A DNA stretch of 43,481 nucleotides. Source: a candidate division WOR-3 bacterium (lineage in GTDB: Bacteria > SDB-A). The stretch lies in NCBI GenBank assembly GCA_016934535.1, contig JAFGSQ010000011.1:1-43481 (forward strand), given 5' to 3'. This document shows positions 27,764 to 37,069 of the stretch, in pieces. Position numbers and translations under genes: made by a program. Every line of letters begins with the position of its first letter. Position 1 is the first letter of the stretch. Under the pieces are notes generated by a model, which searched no databases, was not told where the DNA came from, and was given only the letters and a program-made list of their open reading frames with translations.

Positions 27764-28461
27764 CTTTCTCCTCTTTTTACAAATTCATCTATAAAGTTTT
27801 TAAAGATCAATTCCGCACCAAATCTATCGTCCGGCATTTCTGAGATAACCTTTTCCAGATCTATTCCGTATCCCTTCATTTTCAGTATTTCGTCGGTAAA
27901 CAGCTTTTTTGCAGTCGAGCCTTTCATTTCAGGGTGGAACTGAATCCCCATAACTGCTTTGGATGCGTTCAACATGGACTGGACCCTGCATTTATCGCTT
28001 TCAGCCGTCCTTTTAAAGTCATCAGGAACGATTTTGACTTCATCGTAATGTGCTCCGATGACCTTGAAGCGGCCAGGCAATCCCGAATAAATCGGTCCGT
28101 CTTCGAGAACTTTGACTTCAATAAAGCCCATCTCAGGTGATTCGGCTTTTCCAACGGCTTCTTTGCCTCCGTGAGCCCTGGCAATGAGTTGATGCCCGTA
28201 GCAGATGCCTATCACGGGAATCGATTTTTCAAAACACCGGAGATAATATTCCACGGCGTAATCGAGCCATTCGTAATCGTCGTTTATGGAATACTGCGAG
28301 CCTGAGATAACGACGAGAGAAGCTTCACAGAGATCAGGATATTTCATTTCGAATCCGTTTACGTATACGGTTTTCAAATAACCGCCTATGTCTTTGTTGA
28401 AATAATCGAAAAAATCCTGCCCGAGACTTAGATCCACTACGTAAGCTTTTTTCAACATCAT
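27760..28461 (-). CDS. Class I glutamine amidotransferase, GMP-synthase-like
   Basis: 233 residues. The nucleophile elbow GICYGHQLIARAHGG carries the catalytic Cys, and GIQFHPEM supplies the His-Glu pair, so the hydrolase triad is complete. Such stand-alone proteins release ammonia from glutamine or hydrolyse gamma-glutamyl bonds; the acceptor is unknown. Start ATG 28461 (or 28458) overlaps the end of the 5'-nucleotidase gene, and its stop TGA overlaps the flavodoxin start. Confidence 0.88.
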   Translation of the reverse strand: MMLKKAYVVDLSLGQDFFDYFNKDIGGYLKTVYVNGFEMKYPDLCEASLVVISGSQYSINDDYEWLDYAVEYYLRCFEKSIPVIGICYGHQLIARAHGGKEAVGKAESPEMGFIEVKVLEDGPIYSGLPGRFKVIGAHYDEVKIVPDDFKRTAESDKCRVQSMLNASKAVMGIQFHPEMKGSTAKKLFTDEILKMKGYGIDLEKVISEMPDDRFGAELIFKNFIDEFVKRGER

Positions 28462-30062
28462 TTGATCCTGATTCTTCCGTCTGTCAGCGCTTCTACTGAC
28501 CGGTTTTTAATGAAAAAATCGAGGAACGGATCCGGAGCATAAACAGAAGTCGGCTGTTTTTCAATGGAATCGCCGAGAAAAACAAAGTGTCCGTCTCCTC
28601 CTCCTGCCAACCAGTCGCTGACTATTACTGTATAGATTTTTTCGGGTTCCAGAGGGTTCCATTTTCCTTCCTGAAATATTTCGACACTGTCAATCCTGGC
28701 TCCAGGTTCGAGTACGCGCAAAACTTCCCTGCCGGAATAGACAGCGCAGAAAGAAGGTTTAAGCGTGTCTATTTCAAATCTGACTCCTCCGACCTGAAGA
28801 AATCCTCCGTATGAAGCGCGCATAGAATCCGGGCAGTCAAACTGAGCACCGAGTTGTCCGGAAGCCGAGACTTCGAGAGTCTGTTTGATTTCAGCGCCAG
28901 TCATTGCGACTTTTATCAGTTCATTCCTGAAAGGGAGTATTTCCAGCACAGTCCCGTATGTGATCTCTCCGGCAGGATATATCATGTCTCCTCTTATGGA
29001 ACCTCCGTTCAGGAAGGCGACGTCAGCATCCTGAAACCACCTCAACCACGAATCACAAATCAGATTCCCGATGTTGGACTCTCTGCCTCTTACAACTGCT
29101 CTCGTCGCGTCAAACGGAACCATTGAGACCCCTAATGGTGTAGACAAACCGCTTTTGTACTTTTCTTGAAATTCCAGCATGATCTCTCTCACTTCTTCGT
29201 CAGATCCGGCAGTAGAATCAAGTAATTGAGATCTAAAATCTATCGAGAATAGATTTGAATCCTCGAAACTCAGCACGAGAGTGCCTATCGTCTGTGCTCG
29301 TGCACCGTTTTGGACAAGGACAACACCGTTGACTTCAACGCAGTACTCTGTGTGGTCGTGCCCGCCTATGACAGCGTCTATTCCTTCGACATTCATTGCC
29401 AAGATACTGTCGTAAGTAAAACCCGTATGCGTCAAGCCTATTATGCAGCAACATCCGGCAATCTCTAACTCACAGACAGCTTTTTCGGCTGCATCAAGCA
29501 GGTCAAACGGCATAAAAACCTGTGAATCGCCGGGGTTTGTCAGTTTGAAAAAATCCGGTGTCATCAGTCCGAAAAATCCTATTTTTATTCCTCCGATTTC
29601 TTTTATCGTGTAAGGTTTTATTCTCGATTGAAGACTTGTGTCTGAAAAAGTCATATTGGCGCAAATCAGATCGAAATCAGCCTTTCTCATCGCTTCTGCG
29701 AAGACCTCCGCTCCGTTGTCAAACTCATGATTCCCCGGGCAATATACGTCGTAACGCGACATATTCATGCCGGTAACTTCGGGTTCTCCATTGAACATGG
29801 AAAAAAGAGGATTTATAAAATCGTCTCCTGAAGACACCAAAAGAACTCCGTGAAAACAAGTGTCGGATTCGAGGTTACTTTTGAAAGCCGATATCCTCTC
29901 AAAACCTCCCACAGTGAATTTTTGTCCATCTTTGGTCATTTCATAAGGCAAAATTACGCTCTGGAGATCCGAAGTCGCCGCAATGGCAATTTTTACAGTT
30001 TCTGAAGCAGCTGCGCTTGTCAGTAAAACCCAAAGCGCGAGGGCCGCAATAAATCTCTTCAT
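28458..30062 (-). CDS. Periplasmic 5'-nucleotidase/metallophosphatase (UshA family)
   Basis: 534 residues. A signal peptide (about 1-19) precedes a metallophosphatase domain with SSGDDFINP, YCPGNHEFDNGAEVF, GLTHTG and IGGHDHTEYCVEVNG. A 5'-nucleotidase C-terminal domain follows (about 330-530; VGRESNIGNLICDSWL-like and NGGSIRGDMIYPAGEITYG). The first metal motif reads SDLQS instead of the usual DxHG, as in some SoxB-like members. It dephosphorylates nucleotides or related esters outside the inner membrane. The start ATG 30062 has GGAGG 5 bases upstream, 29 bp after the DUF3160 gene. Confidence 0.9.
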   Translation of the reverse strand: MKRFIAALALWVLLTSAAASETVKIAIAATSDLQSVILPYEMTKDGQKFTVGGFERISAFKSNLESDTCFHGVLLVSSGDDFINPLFSMFNGEPEVTGMNMSRYDVYCPGNHEFDNGAEVFAEAMRKADFDLICANMTFSDTSLQSRIKPYTIKEIGGIKIGFFGLMTPDFFKLTNPGDSQVFMPFDLLDAAEKAVCELEIAGCCCIIGLTHTGFTYDSILAMNVEGIDAVIGGHDHTEYCVEVNGVVLVQNGARAQTIGTLVLSFEDSNLFSIDFRSQLLDSTAGSDEEVREIMLEFQEKYKSGLSTPLGVSMVPFDATRAVVRGRESNIGNLICDSWLRWFQDADVAFLNGGSIRGDMIYPAGEITYGTVLEILPFRNELIKVAMTGAEIKQTLEVSASGQLGAQFDCPDSMRASYGGFLQVGGVRFEIDTLKPSFCAVYSGREVLRVLEPGARIDSVEIFQEGKWNPLEPEKIYTVIVSDWLAGGGDGHFVFLGDSIEKQPTSVYAPDPFLDFFIKNRSVEALTDGRIRIK

Positions 30063-30091
30063 ATATCAGCCTCCGTTATAGACCGTTTATT

Positions 30092-32305
30092 TCATCGAGT
30101 TATATAAATCCAATCAGGTCTTTCCACTGCTTTATCGCCTGTCAATTCCCTCCACTTCTCGTCAGTCAGTCTGTCTCCCATCGGCCACGTGAATTCCCAG
30201 TAACTGAGTACCGGACCCAGGGCAGCTTCAATGTGTCCGTCGGGCCTTGCGTACACTATTATTGCGAGGTCGAGATCGCCTGAAGCGACTTCGAGGACGG
30301 ACGAACTGTTCTGATCCGTGTGAACATCTGCTATCAGGCTTGTTTCCACTCCTTCTGTTACGTCCCCTCCGTCGGACAGGGCGTTTTGAAGGCTCGAAGA
30401 AAAATATTTCAGGAAATCGGCGTCTTCAGCGCTTAAAGGTTTTCCTGCGAGTTCTTTCTCGGATATTTCTTTTATTCTTTCCATAACTGACCGAGCCCTG
30501 CTGAATTTCCACGTCAAAGCCTCGTCAAAATAGCCGTACGATTTTAAAGCTTTTTCGAGCATAGTCAGCACAGCGATGACTTCGGCATAGACTTCCGGAA
30601 CAGGCTCGACAAATCCAGCCGAAGGCGGCAGCGGCGGTTCATGCCCGTTGTTCGGTGCGCATCCGGCTTCCATTGTGTAACTCTGCTTGACGTACAAAAT
30701 ATTGTCGTGCCTGAGCATCGCCCATGAAGCCAGAAAATTCGACAGAGAATGTTTCTGCCAGAATTCAGTGGTCATGAAATCCGCGTATCCTTCCCCTCTC
30801 TCTTTCATCAGCAGATAAATACACAAAAGCCAGTTATTGTATAGCGTTTCATGCCAGACCTTCTGTTCGAATCCGAGAATTCTGTCCTTCAGATCATTCA
30901 GGTTCTTATTGTAATTTGAATAGAAAGTGTCTCCGTTCTCGCACAGTATTTTGTAAGCCGCCTGACTTCCGAATACGGCGGCCACATCCAGCCCTGACGG
31001 CATAAACCTTCTCTCACCTGATCTGTTCGGTCCTATTGTCGGAAACACCATTCTGCCGAGCACTTCGCTGTCGAAAGCGTATCTTTGACCGAAAAGCCTG
31101 AAGCCGGCTGTTATCTCCTGTGTTTTCATCAGTTCATTCGTGTCGAATTCTCCGGTTTCATCAGGCATGGCGACAAGAGCCCCGGTTCCGCTGTAAATTT
31201 TTGAATCAAGATAATTTTTAATCAAAATACCCGAAAATCTTCCGTAAAAATCACGGTTGTATAAATCTCCCGCTGTCAATTCGCCGCTTTCAGTCTCCTT
31301 GACCGCTCCGAGATACTCTGGAACAGACATGTCATCGGCAAAACCGGCGAAAAAAGCCGTAACAGAATATATTTTACACCATTTGTCTATATACTTTTCG
31401 CCGTCCGGCGCCGTCCCCGAACAGAGGTCCGAAACCATCTGAAGCGCGGTGCCCGTCATGTAAATCGCTTTTTCTTCGCTGACGAGATACATCTCCTGTC
31501 CGCTCTGATTTCCTTTTAGAGGGAAAGTCATTCTTCCGAGCCACATCATCGCCTTAAAATATCTTTTTAGGGAATCGCTCGACGGATAATGCCCTCTGGG
31601 GACGTACTGAGAAAAATCCTCTTTGTAACCGAAAACATTGCTCTCGGCAAAACCTTCATGAGCTTCAATCAGCTGTACTTCCTTTTCCACTATCTCTGCG
31701 ATGATCGGGTCCAGTTCATGCGACGGTTCGAGAAGTTTCAGAGCCACTCCTGAATAAGCGGCCGCTAAAAAGTTCTCCCTGCGCAAGTTTGTTTCGTAGA
31801 GATAAATCAATATCTTTACGAGGTCAGCGTAAAGAAAATTTTCTTCGACGTGTTTCAATGAATTGTCAAAAAATATGTGCATCAGGTGAAGTGCAATTCC
31901 CGATGAAACGAAAACAGGCTGATTCGAGCTTTCGATAACCTCGAAAGCACTGACCGGATTGTCCGTCAGATACAGGGAAGAAGTAACAATGAATCCGTTT
32001 TCAAGAAGTTCAGCCGGTACACCGGACAGCCCTGAAAATAACAGCACTTCGTTCAAGTTGATAATCGCGTTTTCATCGAAAGGAAGTCCGGCTCCCATCA
32101 TGCGCGGGTTCACGTCGCTGGAAACTTTTTCGTAAAACGTTTCTCCGAAATCCGAAGATATACCTATTTCGGTGAAATCGGTTTTTTCAGAGACGTCTTT
32201 CACAGGTTTGAGATCGAGAGCGTGGAGATTGGTTTCGGGAATGTTATTACTGCAAGAAAAGAAGAAAATGACTGCGGCGGAAAATACGAATCCTCGTTTG
32301 AGCAT
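30092..32305 (-). CDS. DUF3160 lipoprotein
   Basis: 737 residues. A lipobox-like FFFSC near residue 18 marks a lipoprotein signal. The body (LLFSGLSGVPAELLENGFIV, FVSSGIALHLMHIFFDNSLK, MFPTIGPNRSGERRFMPSGLD) fits the DUF3160 family of large secreted proteins found in FCB-type and deltaproteobacterial genomes. The biochemical role is unknown. It is the first gene of the long minus-strand run; ATG 32305 has AGGAG upstream. Confidence 0.85.
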   Translation of the reverse strand: MLKRGFVFSAAVIFFFSCSNNIPETNLHALDLKPVKDVSEKTDFTEIGISSDFGETFYEKVSSDVNPRMMGAGLPFDENAIINLNEVLLFSGLSGVPAELLENGFIVTSSLYLTDNPVSAFEVIESSNQPVFVSSGIALHLMHIFFDNSLKHVEENFLYADLVKILIYLYETNLRRENFLAAAYSGVALKLLEPSHELDPIIAEIVEKEVQLIEAHEGFAESNVFGYKEDFSQYVPRGHYPSSDSLKRYFKAMMWLGRMTFPLKGNQSGQEMYLVSEEKAIYMTGTALQMVSDLCSGTAPDGEKYIDKWCKIYSVTAFFAGFADDMSVPEYLGAVKETESGELTAGDLYNRDFYGRFSGILIKNYLDSKIYSGTGALVAMPDETGEFDTNELMKTQEITAGFRLFGQRYAFDSEVLGRMVFPTIGPNRSGERRFMPSGLDVAAVFGSQAAYKILCENGDTFYSNYNKNLNDLKDRILGFEQKVWHETLYNNWLLCIYLLMKERGEGYADFMTTEFWQKHSLSNFLASWAMLRHDNILYVKQSYTMEAGCAPNNGHEPPLPPSAGFVEPVPEVYAEVIAVLTMLEKALKSYGYFDEALTWKFSRARSVMERIKEISEKELAGKPLSAEDADFLKYFSSSLQNALSDGGDVTEGVETSLIADVHTDQNSSSVLEVASGDLDLAIIVYARPDGHIEAALGPVLSYWEFTWPMGDRLTDEKWRELTGDKAVERPDWIYITR

Positions 32306-32426
32306 ACATTCTCCTTTATTTTAACTATTTTCATATAACTCCGGTTAAGATTATAAATCATAGGTTTTCAAATTACAGCCGCTTTTTATGAAACCGAGTT
32401 TTAATTTTTTTTTAGCAGGTTTGTTA

Positions 32427-32432
32427 TATAAT
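32427..32432 (+). promoter_or_regulatory. Candidate -10 box (TATAAT)
   Basis: A perfect TATAAT, 29 bases before ATG 32462, in the 156-bp gap between divergent genes. The matching -35 region is only a T-rich tract, so this is a tentative call. Confidence 0.35.
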
Positions 32433-32461
32433 CATTTGGTACTTTCACAAACGAGGATCAA

Positions 32462-34450
32462 ATGTGGAGCTCAAAGGTAAAAATATTCGGAATGCCTCTT
32501 GTTTCGGCGGGCTTTTTCGCCAGGGGCTTTTTTTCAATAGGTTTTGCCGGCACCGGCGTCATAACCATAGCGCAATTCGGCACCGGCGTCATTTTCATAG
32601 GCCAATTCGGCATAGGATTATTCACCTTGGCGCAGTTTTCCGCGGGTTTTTTTTCAATGGGACAATTCGCCGCGGCGCTTTGCGTCGCCATCGGGCAGGG
32701 CGCAATAGGTTTTGCAGTTATGGCTCTGGGGGGATTAGGTTATTACAGCGTCATCAGACCCGCATCGTTCATGTCGGGTTTGGAAACTCTGTTTTCAAAG
32801 ATTTCAGCTGACCCCCTGCCCTTTCTGGCATGGACAACTTCGTGGCTGTTAATCTTTCTTTTCTTCTACATGCAGAAAAGCAAATTCACGGGCAACTGGA
32901 AGCTCAGGGATTTTTTCAGGCCGAAGTGGAAACACAGCTCTTTAAAATACAGAATAAAAAATATATCAAAAATCGGCAATTTGAAGATTCTTGAAGAAAT
33001 TGTCCTGAACGACCCGGTAACGGATGCTAAAATAGCGGCCATAGCAAACATTTCGGACCCGGCTACTCTCCGCTCTTTCGCGCTCGACAACTCCCTCAGC
33101 TCCATTCACAGTCACTCCGTCAGGAAAATCGAAGACGAAAACGTCCTGCTCGAAATAGCTCTCAATACCGACAACCACTCTATTGCAGGGGACATTTTTT
33201 CAAAAAAACCCCTGCAAACACACCTTAAAAAAATTGCCCGCGAAGCGAAAAACGATGAAATCAGAGCCAAAGCCATCCTTAAAACCGAACCGGACGAAAA
33301 TTTCCTGTCAGAACGGGCCGACAGGGAAACAAACGACTCGATTCTCATGTCAATAGCCGAAAAAACCGCGCGCCAGGAAACTTTGTTTGACATAATAAAG
33401 AAATCTGCGAATGAAAACGTCAAAACCTTTGCCGCGAAAAAACTTAAAAAGGAAAACATTCCGGTCATATCGCGGCTTTTGGCCGAAGAAGTTTTTCTTT
33501 CCTCCGCCCGCAGTCTGGCTTCACTGATAGACGACCAGGACACTCTAAAGTACTTGTCGAGAACGGCGGCACATCCCTCGGGACGCATAGCCTCTGTCGA
33601 AACCTTGACGTCTCCCGGAGATGATTTTTTGACCGATCTTGTCAGGGAAGAAAATGACATTTACGTATGTAAAGCCGCAATAATGAAGATTGCCGATACG
33701 GACCAGCTGAAAAACCTCGCCATGAACTACCCGAAGAAATCCATTTCCGTCCTCGCCGTGGGAGCAATAACTCAAAGACACGTTTTGTGGGACATATTCC
33801 GGAACGCGACAGACCCTAAAGTCAAAGAGGAGGCGAGATCGAGGTTTGAAGATTTGAAACCCGGATATTTCGGTTTTAAAATAGAAATGAAATGCCCTTA
33901 CTGCAGTCAGCCGGTATTCGTCAACGGATTGTTCAGTTCTATAAAATGCGGATCATGTCTTTCAAACATAGATCTCGACGTTCATTTCTGGAAAACTGTT
34001 ATTACGTCATCCACCGGTATAACAAGACAGCTGACGTATAACGATCTGACTGTCGAGAAAACAGCGTCTTTGCCGAAATGCCTGAAATGCGGAACAGAAC
34101 TCGACGTCGAATTGTATCCTGCCGGAAAAGACTCGTTCGTCGAATGTCCGTCCTGCAGGGAGCACAATCCTTCATTCCCTCTCCCCGAACAATTCAACTG
34201 GATACAAGACGCCAATCAGCTGTTTTGCGCTGAAAAACAGAGCGACGAAACAAAAATACTTGGTCAGACAAAACCTGTTTCAATTACGTGCGTAAAGTGC
34301 GGCGCTCCTCTTACCATAACTGTTGAAACGCCGAGAAATGCCGTCTGCGGTTACTGTGAAACGGTTCAGTATCTTCCGGACGTTCTTTGGACTTCACTCC
34401 ACCCTGCACGCAAAAAACGCCAGTGGTTCGTCTCTTTTACAAAATCATGA
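32462..34450 (+). CDS. Membrane protein with glycine/phenylalanine decapeptide repeats, helical repeats and zinc ribbons
   Basis: 662 residues, of no named family that I recognise. Residues about 12-91 are degenerate 10-residue repeats of the type GTGVIFIGQF / GIGLFTLAQF. A membrane helix follows (about 117-136; WTTSWLLIFLFFYM), then a long alpha-helical stretch with HEAT-like units (about 165-455; repeated 'ATLRSFALDN', 'NVLLEIALNT'). The C-terminus has at least three zinc-ribbon-like parts: CPYCSQPV...CGSC, CLKCGTEL...CPSC and CVKCGAPL...CGYC. The layout suggests an anchored scaffold with a cytosolic metal-bound tail (inference). ATG 32462 follows GAGGAT, and the stop is TGA. Confidence 0.75.
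   Translation: MWSSKVKIFGMPLVSAGFFARGFFSIGFAGTGVITIAQFGTGVIFIGQFGIGLFTLAQFSAGFFSMGQFAAALCVAIGQGAIGFAVMALGGLGYYSVIRPASFMSGLETLFSKISADPLPFLAWTTSWLLIFLFFYMQKSKFTGNWKLRDFFRPKWKHSSLKYRIKNISKIGNLKILEEIVLNDPVTDAKIAAIANISDPATLRSFALDNSLSSIHSHSVRKIEDENVLLEIALNTDNHSIAGDIFSKKPLQTHLKKIAREAKNDEIRAKAILKTEPDENFLSERADRETNDSILMSIAEKTARQETLFDIIKKSANENVKTFAAKKLKKENIPVISRLLAEEVFLSSARSLASLIDDQDTLKYLSRTAAHPSGRIASVETLTSPGDDFLTDLVREENDIYVCKAAIMKIADTDQLKNLAMNYPKKSISVLAVGAITQRHVLWDIFRNATDPKVKEEARSRFEDLKPGYFGFKIEMKCPYCSQPVFVNGLFSSIKCGSCLSNIDLDVHFWKTVITSSTGITRQLTYNDLTVEKTASLPKCLKCGTELDVELYPAGKDSFVECPSCREHNPSFPLPEQFNWIQDANQLFCAEKQSDETKILGQTKPVSITCVKCGAPLTITVETPRNAVCGYCETVQYLPDVLWTSLHPARKKRQWFVSFTKS
32495..32734 (+). repeat. 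In-frame 30-bp repeats encoding decapeptides
   Basis: About eight degenerate units of 30 bp. The best copies share GGCACCGGCGTCAT, at about 32549 and 32579. They encode G-x-G-h-x-x-I-G-Q-F, possibly two pentapeptides each. The repeats are clearer in protein than in DNA, which suggests selection on the protein pattern. Confidence 0.7.
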
Positions 34451-34471
34451 AATAGTCAAAACGGAAAACAA

Positions 34472-36259
34472 TCAGAAGTTTTTTTTGAAAAGAGATCTTT
34501 TTTTTTCTCTGTAAGCTGAAAATATGTCGGATCGCGTCAAAATTCCCTCGAATTTCGCGCCTTCATCTCTGCTCACTACTATGTAGAGAGGAGACGCCCT
34601 GAATTCGTTTTTAGTAAGTACGTCCTCAAGGGTGTCATCCGGATAGATTTCAATTATTTCCCTTCTCATAATATCTGATACTTTTAAAGATTTGTTTTCT
34701 TTTACGGACGCCATCTCTTTTTCTGTGATGATTCCCGTAACCCGATTATCTTTGACAACCGGAAATTTTCCGTAACCTGTTTCAATTATCAATTTTTCCA
34801 CATCTTCGATCGAGGAGTCTTCATTAACGGTGACGACATCAATTTTCATCACCTCTTCCACCGTTACGGTCTCAAGAGCGTTGACTTCCATGTCGTGTTC
34901 GATGTTCACTCCCCGTCTTTTGAGCTTTATTGTGTATATACTGCCTTTAAGAGTCACGATGGCGACAATATCACTTATGACACAAGACAGCATCAGCGGC
35001 ATTATTATGTTGTAGTTGCCCGTCATTTCAAAGACCATGATTATCGCCGTCATCGTCGCTCTGCTCATTCCGGCGAAAACGGCCGCCATTCCGACAATCG
35101 CGTAAGCCTGGAAACTTGCTGTAATCGAAGGGAACACCTGATTAAGAACGATTCCCAAACTGCCTCCGGCCATGGCTCCAATTACAAGAGAAGGGGCAAA
35201 AACGCCGCCGGATCCCCCTGAACCTATCGTAAAAGAAGTGGCTGCAATTTTAAGGAAAACAAGCGATGCTACTACAAAAAGCGACAAACGCGCATTCATT
35301 AAAAGATTTATAGTGTCGTATCCGTTGCCAAAAACCAGAAGATGTCCTGTTTTCACGAGTAAAATGGCGCCAATTATTCCTGTAAATAATCCGCCTACAG
35401 CCGGTTTCAGGAATTCTGAGAAATTCATTTTTCCGAAAACGTCTTCAGACAGGTAAACGGACTTCACGTATAAAAAAGCTATTCCTCCGCATATTAGACC
35501 CAAAATTATATAGAATAAAAATTCCCAATTGCTGACGATGTTGTATGGAGGAAGAGTAAAAATCAATTCAGGTTTTTGACCTATAAGAGAAAGGAATAAT
35601 TTGGACGTAAGGCTCGCGAAGACAGATGAGATAACTATCGGGACGAAAGATTTTGTTTTAAATTCCCTTATTATCAGCTCAATGGCAAACAGCACGCCTC
35701 CGACAGGAGTGTCAAACGTCGCGGATACGGCACCGGCAACACCGCACGAGAGGAGAATGCGGGTCTGATATACGTTGAGCTTAAAAAATTGGCCGAAAGC
35801 CGATCCTATTCCTGCTCCCATCTGGACTATGGGTCCCTCTCTTCCAGCCGACCCACCTGATCCGATAGTCACGGCAGAAGACAGAGCTTTTACAGCGACA
35901 ATCCTTTTTCTTATCTTTCCGCCGAACATTTCAAAAGCTTCCATAACCTGCGGGATACCATGCCCTTTTGCTTCTTTCGCAAAAAAATAAACCAGTAAAC
36001 CCGACAAAATTCCTCCCAGAGCCGGAAGAAAAATTATGTGAAAGGGATAGAAGGAATTCAGAGAGGCATTTATTTTAACCTGAAACAGATCGGTAAAAAC
36101 ATTGACTAGAAAACGGAAACAGACGGCAATGATTCCGCATACAATACCGGTTATAGCCGCCATAATATTCATACCGACGTATTTTGAGGTTTTTGAGCGG
36201 CTCTTTTTTCCGGTGAGTTTTCTTTTTATCAATTTAAGGTTAACTGTAATTTTCTTCAA
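34472..36259 (-). CDS. ClC-type chloride channel with two CBS domains
   Basis: 595 residues. Selectivity-filter motifs are GSGGSAGREGP (gating Glu141) and GSGGSGGVFAPSL; the tail has two CBS domains (about 465-590) that usually bind adenine nucleotides. Where E. coli ClC has IIEE, with Glu203 taking part in proton exchange, this protein reads FAIELI, so the internal proton glutamate appears to be Leu. This favours a channel-like mode but does not prove it. The start is TTG 36259 with a weak ribosome site, and the stop is TGA. It is convergent with the zinc-ribbon gene. Confidence 0.9.
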   Translation of the reverse strand: MKKITVNLKLIKRKLTGKKSRSKTSKYVGMNIMAAITGIVCGIIAVCFRFLVNVFTDLFQVKINASLNSFYPFHIIFLPALGGILSGLLVYFFAKEAKGHGIPQVMEAFEMFGGKIRKRIVAVKALSSAVTIGSGGSAGREGPIVQMGAGIGSAFGQFFKLNVYQTRILLSCGVAGAVSATFDTPVGGVLFAIELIIREFKTKSFVPIVISSVFASLTSKLFLSLIGQKPELIFTLPPYNIVSNWEFLFYIILGLICGGIAFLYVKSVYLSEDVFGKMNFSEFLKPAVGGLFTGIIGAILLVKTGHLLVFGNGYDTINLLMNARLSLFVVASLVFLKIAATSFTIGSGGSGGVFAPSLVIGAMAGGSLGIVLNQVFPSITASFQAYAIVGMAAVFAGMSRATMTAIIMVFEMTGNYNIIMPLMLSCVISDIVAIVTLKGSIYTIKLKRRGVNIEHDMEVNALETVTVEEVMKIDVVTVNEDSSIEDVEKLIIETGYGKFPVVKDNRVTGIITEKEMASVKENKSLKVSDIMRREIIEIYPDDTLEDVLTKNEFRASPLYIVVSRDEGAKFEGILTRSDIFSAYREKKRSLFKKNF

Positions 36260-36686
36260 TTACTATTTTCCCGCAATAAAATTTAAAACCTCATCTTTCA
36301 GACATTACGTTAATTAACCTATTCTTTTCGTTTCTGCCTGCTTTTTAAAGTCATTTTCCAAGCAACACGATAATTTACAGGATAACACATGAAATCCGCC
36401 AAACAAACATAAAAGCGAGCTGGGAATCTTCATTATTTTCAAAAATATTTATGTCTCATCCGCACACGAAGGCGGAAACCGGGAAAAGGCTTCAGATGTT
36501 TGATGAAATGGAATTTTTGAAAATTCTTCGGGGGTCTTAAAAATACAGTTAGACAAACATTTCATTAAATGGTAGAAATTACATATTGTAGGCAAGTTTA
36601 ATTATGTTTTTAAGTCAGGTAATCTCCAATATTCTCCCTTGAAAACATTTTAAACAGGTTATGTTGTTTTGCATACGGAGGTTTTG
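36260..36686. other. 427-bp intergenic region, no confident gene
   Basis: AT-rich upstream region of the ClC (minus) and RRM (plus) genes. It contains a 29-codon frame at 36451-36540 with no ribosome site, and a loose TTGAAA at 36639 that could belong to the RRM promoter. I see no RNA gene, no strong hairpin and no repeat. Confidence 0.5.
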
Positions 36687-36971
36687 ATGCAAGAATGCAG
36701 GTTGTATGTTGGTAATCTGGCTTATTCGGCTACTAAAGAAGAACTGCAGGAGCTTTTCCAGCAATTCGGAGAAGTCAAGCAGGTCAGTATAATCGAAGGC
36801 AAAGGATTCGGTTTTGTGGAAATGGCTAATCCGGATTCAGCCAGGAACGCCAAGGATTCTCTTGATGGAAGAGAATTCAAAAGCAGAGTCATAAAGGTCA
36901 ATGAAGCCAGGCCGATGAAAAAAGAAAGGCCGACGAGAGATAATTACAGGAGGAATTACAACAGAAACTGA
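36687..36971 (+). CDS. Small RRM-domain RNA-binding protein
   Basis: 94 residues: one RNA-recognition motif with RNP2 LYVGNL and RNP1 KGFGFVEM, then a basic Arg/Asn tail (RDNYRRNYNRN). Bacterial single-RRM proteins of this size bind RNA and are often cold-induced. ATG 36687 is preferred over the in-frame TTG 36669 because ACGGAGG lies 5 bases before it. A strong terminator follows. Confidence 0.93.
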   Translation: MQECRLYVGNLAYSATKEELQELFQQFGEVKQVSIIEGKGFGFVEMANPDSARNAKDSLDGREFKSRVIKVNEARPMKKERPTRDNYRRNYNRN

Positions 36972-36993
36972 TTCCGGTATTTAAATATATCAA

Positions 36994-37028
36994 AGAGAAC
37001 TCAAAAAAATTGAGTTCTCTTTTTTTTT
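36994..37028 (+). terminator. Rho-independent terminator of the RRM gene
   Basis: AGAGAACTCA (36994-37003) pairs perfectly with TGAGTTCTCT (37011-37020) around a 7-base A-rich loop, followed by eight T. Confidence 0.92.
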
Positions 37029-37037
37029 GTGTATAAT
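37010..37037 (+). promoter_or_regulatory. Candidate bioY promoter overlapping the RRM terminator
   Basis: TTGAGT (37010-37015), 16-bp spacer, TATAAT (37032-37037). The -35 lies in the 3' arm of the preceding terminator. Confidence 0.5.
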
Positions 37038-37069
37038 TAAAAATCAGCTCAACCAATACGGAGGAAATA

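Noticed and set aside
32458-32691. Antisense frame rich in Pro/Lys repeats opposite the decapeptide repeats
   Set aside because: It is a shadow of the sense repeats; no start signal and no family match.
36451-36540. 29-codon frame between the ClC and RRM genes
   Set aside because: No ribosome site, no recognisable sequence and no second evidence; kept only as a note in the intergenic entry.
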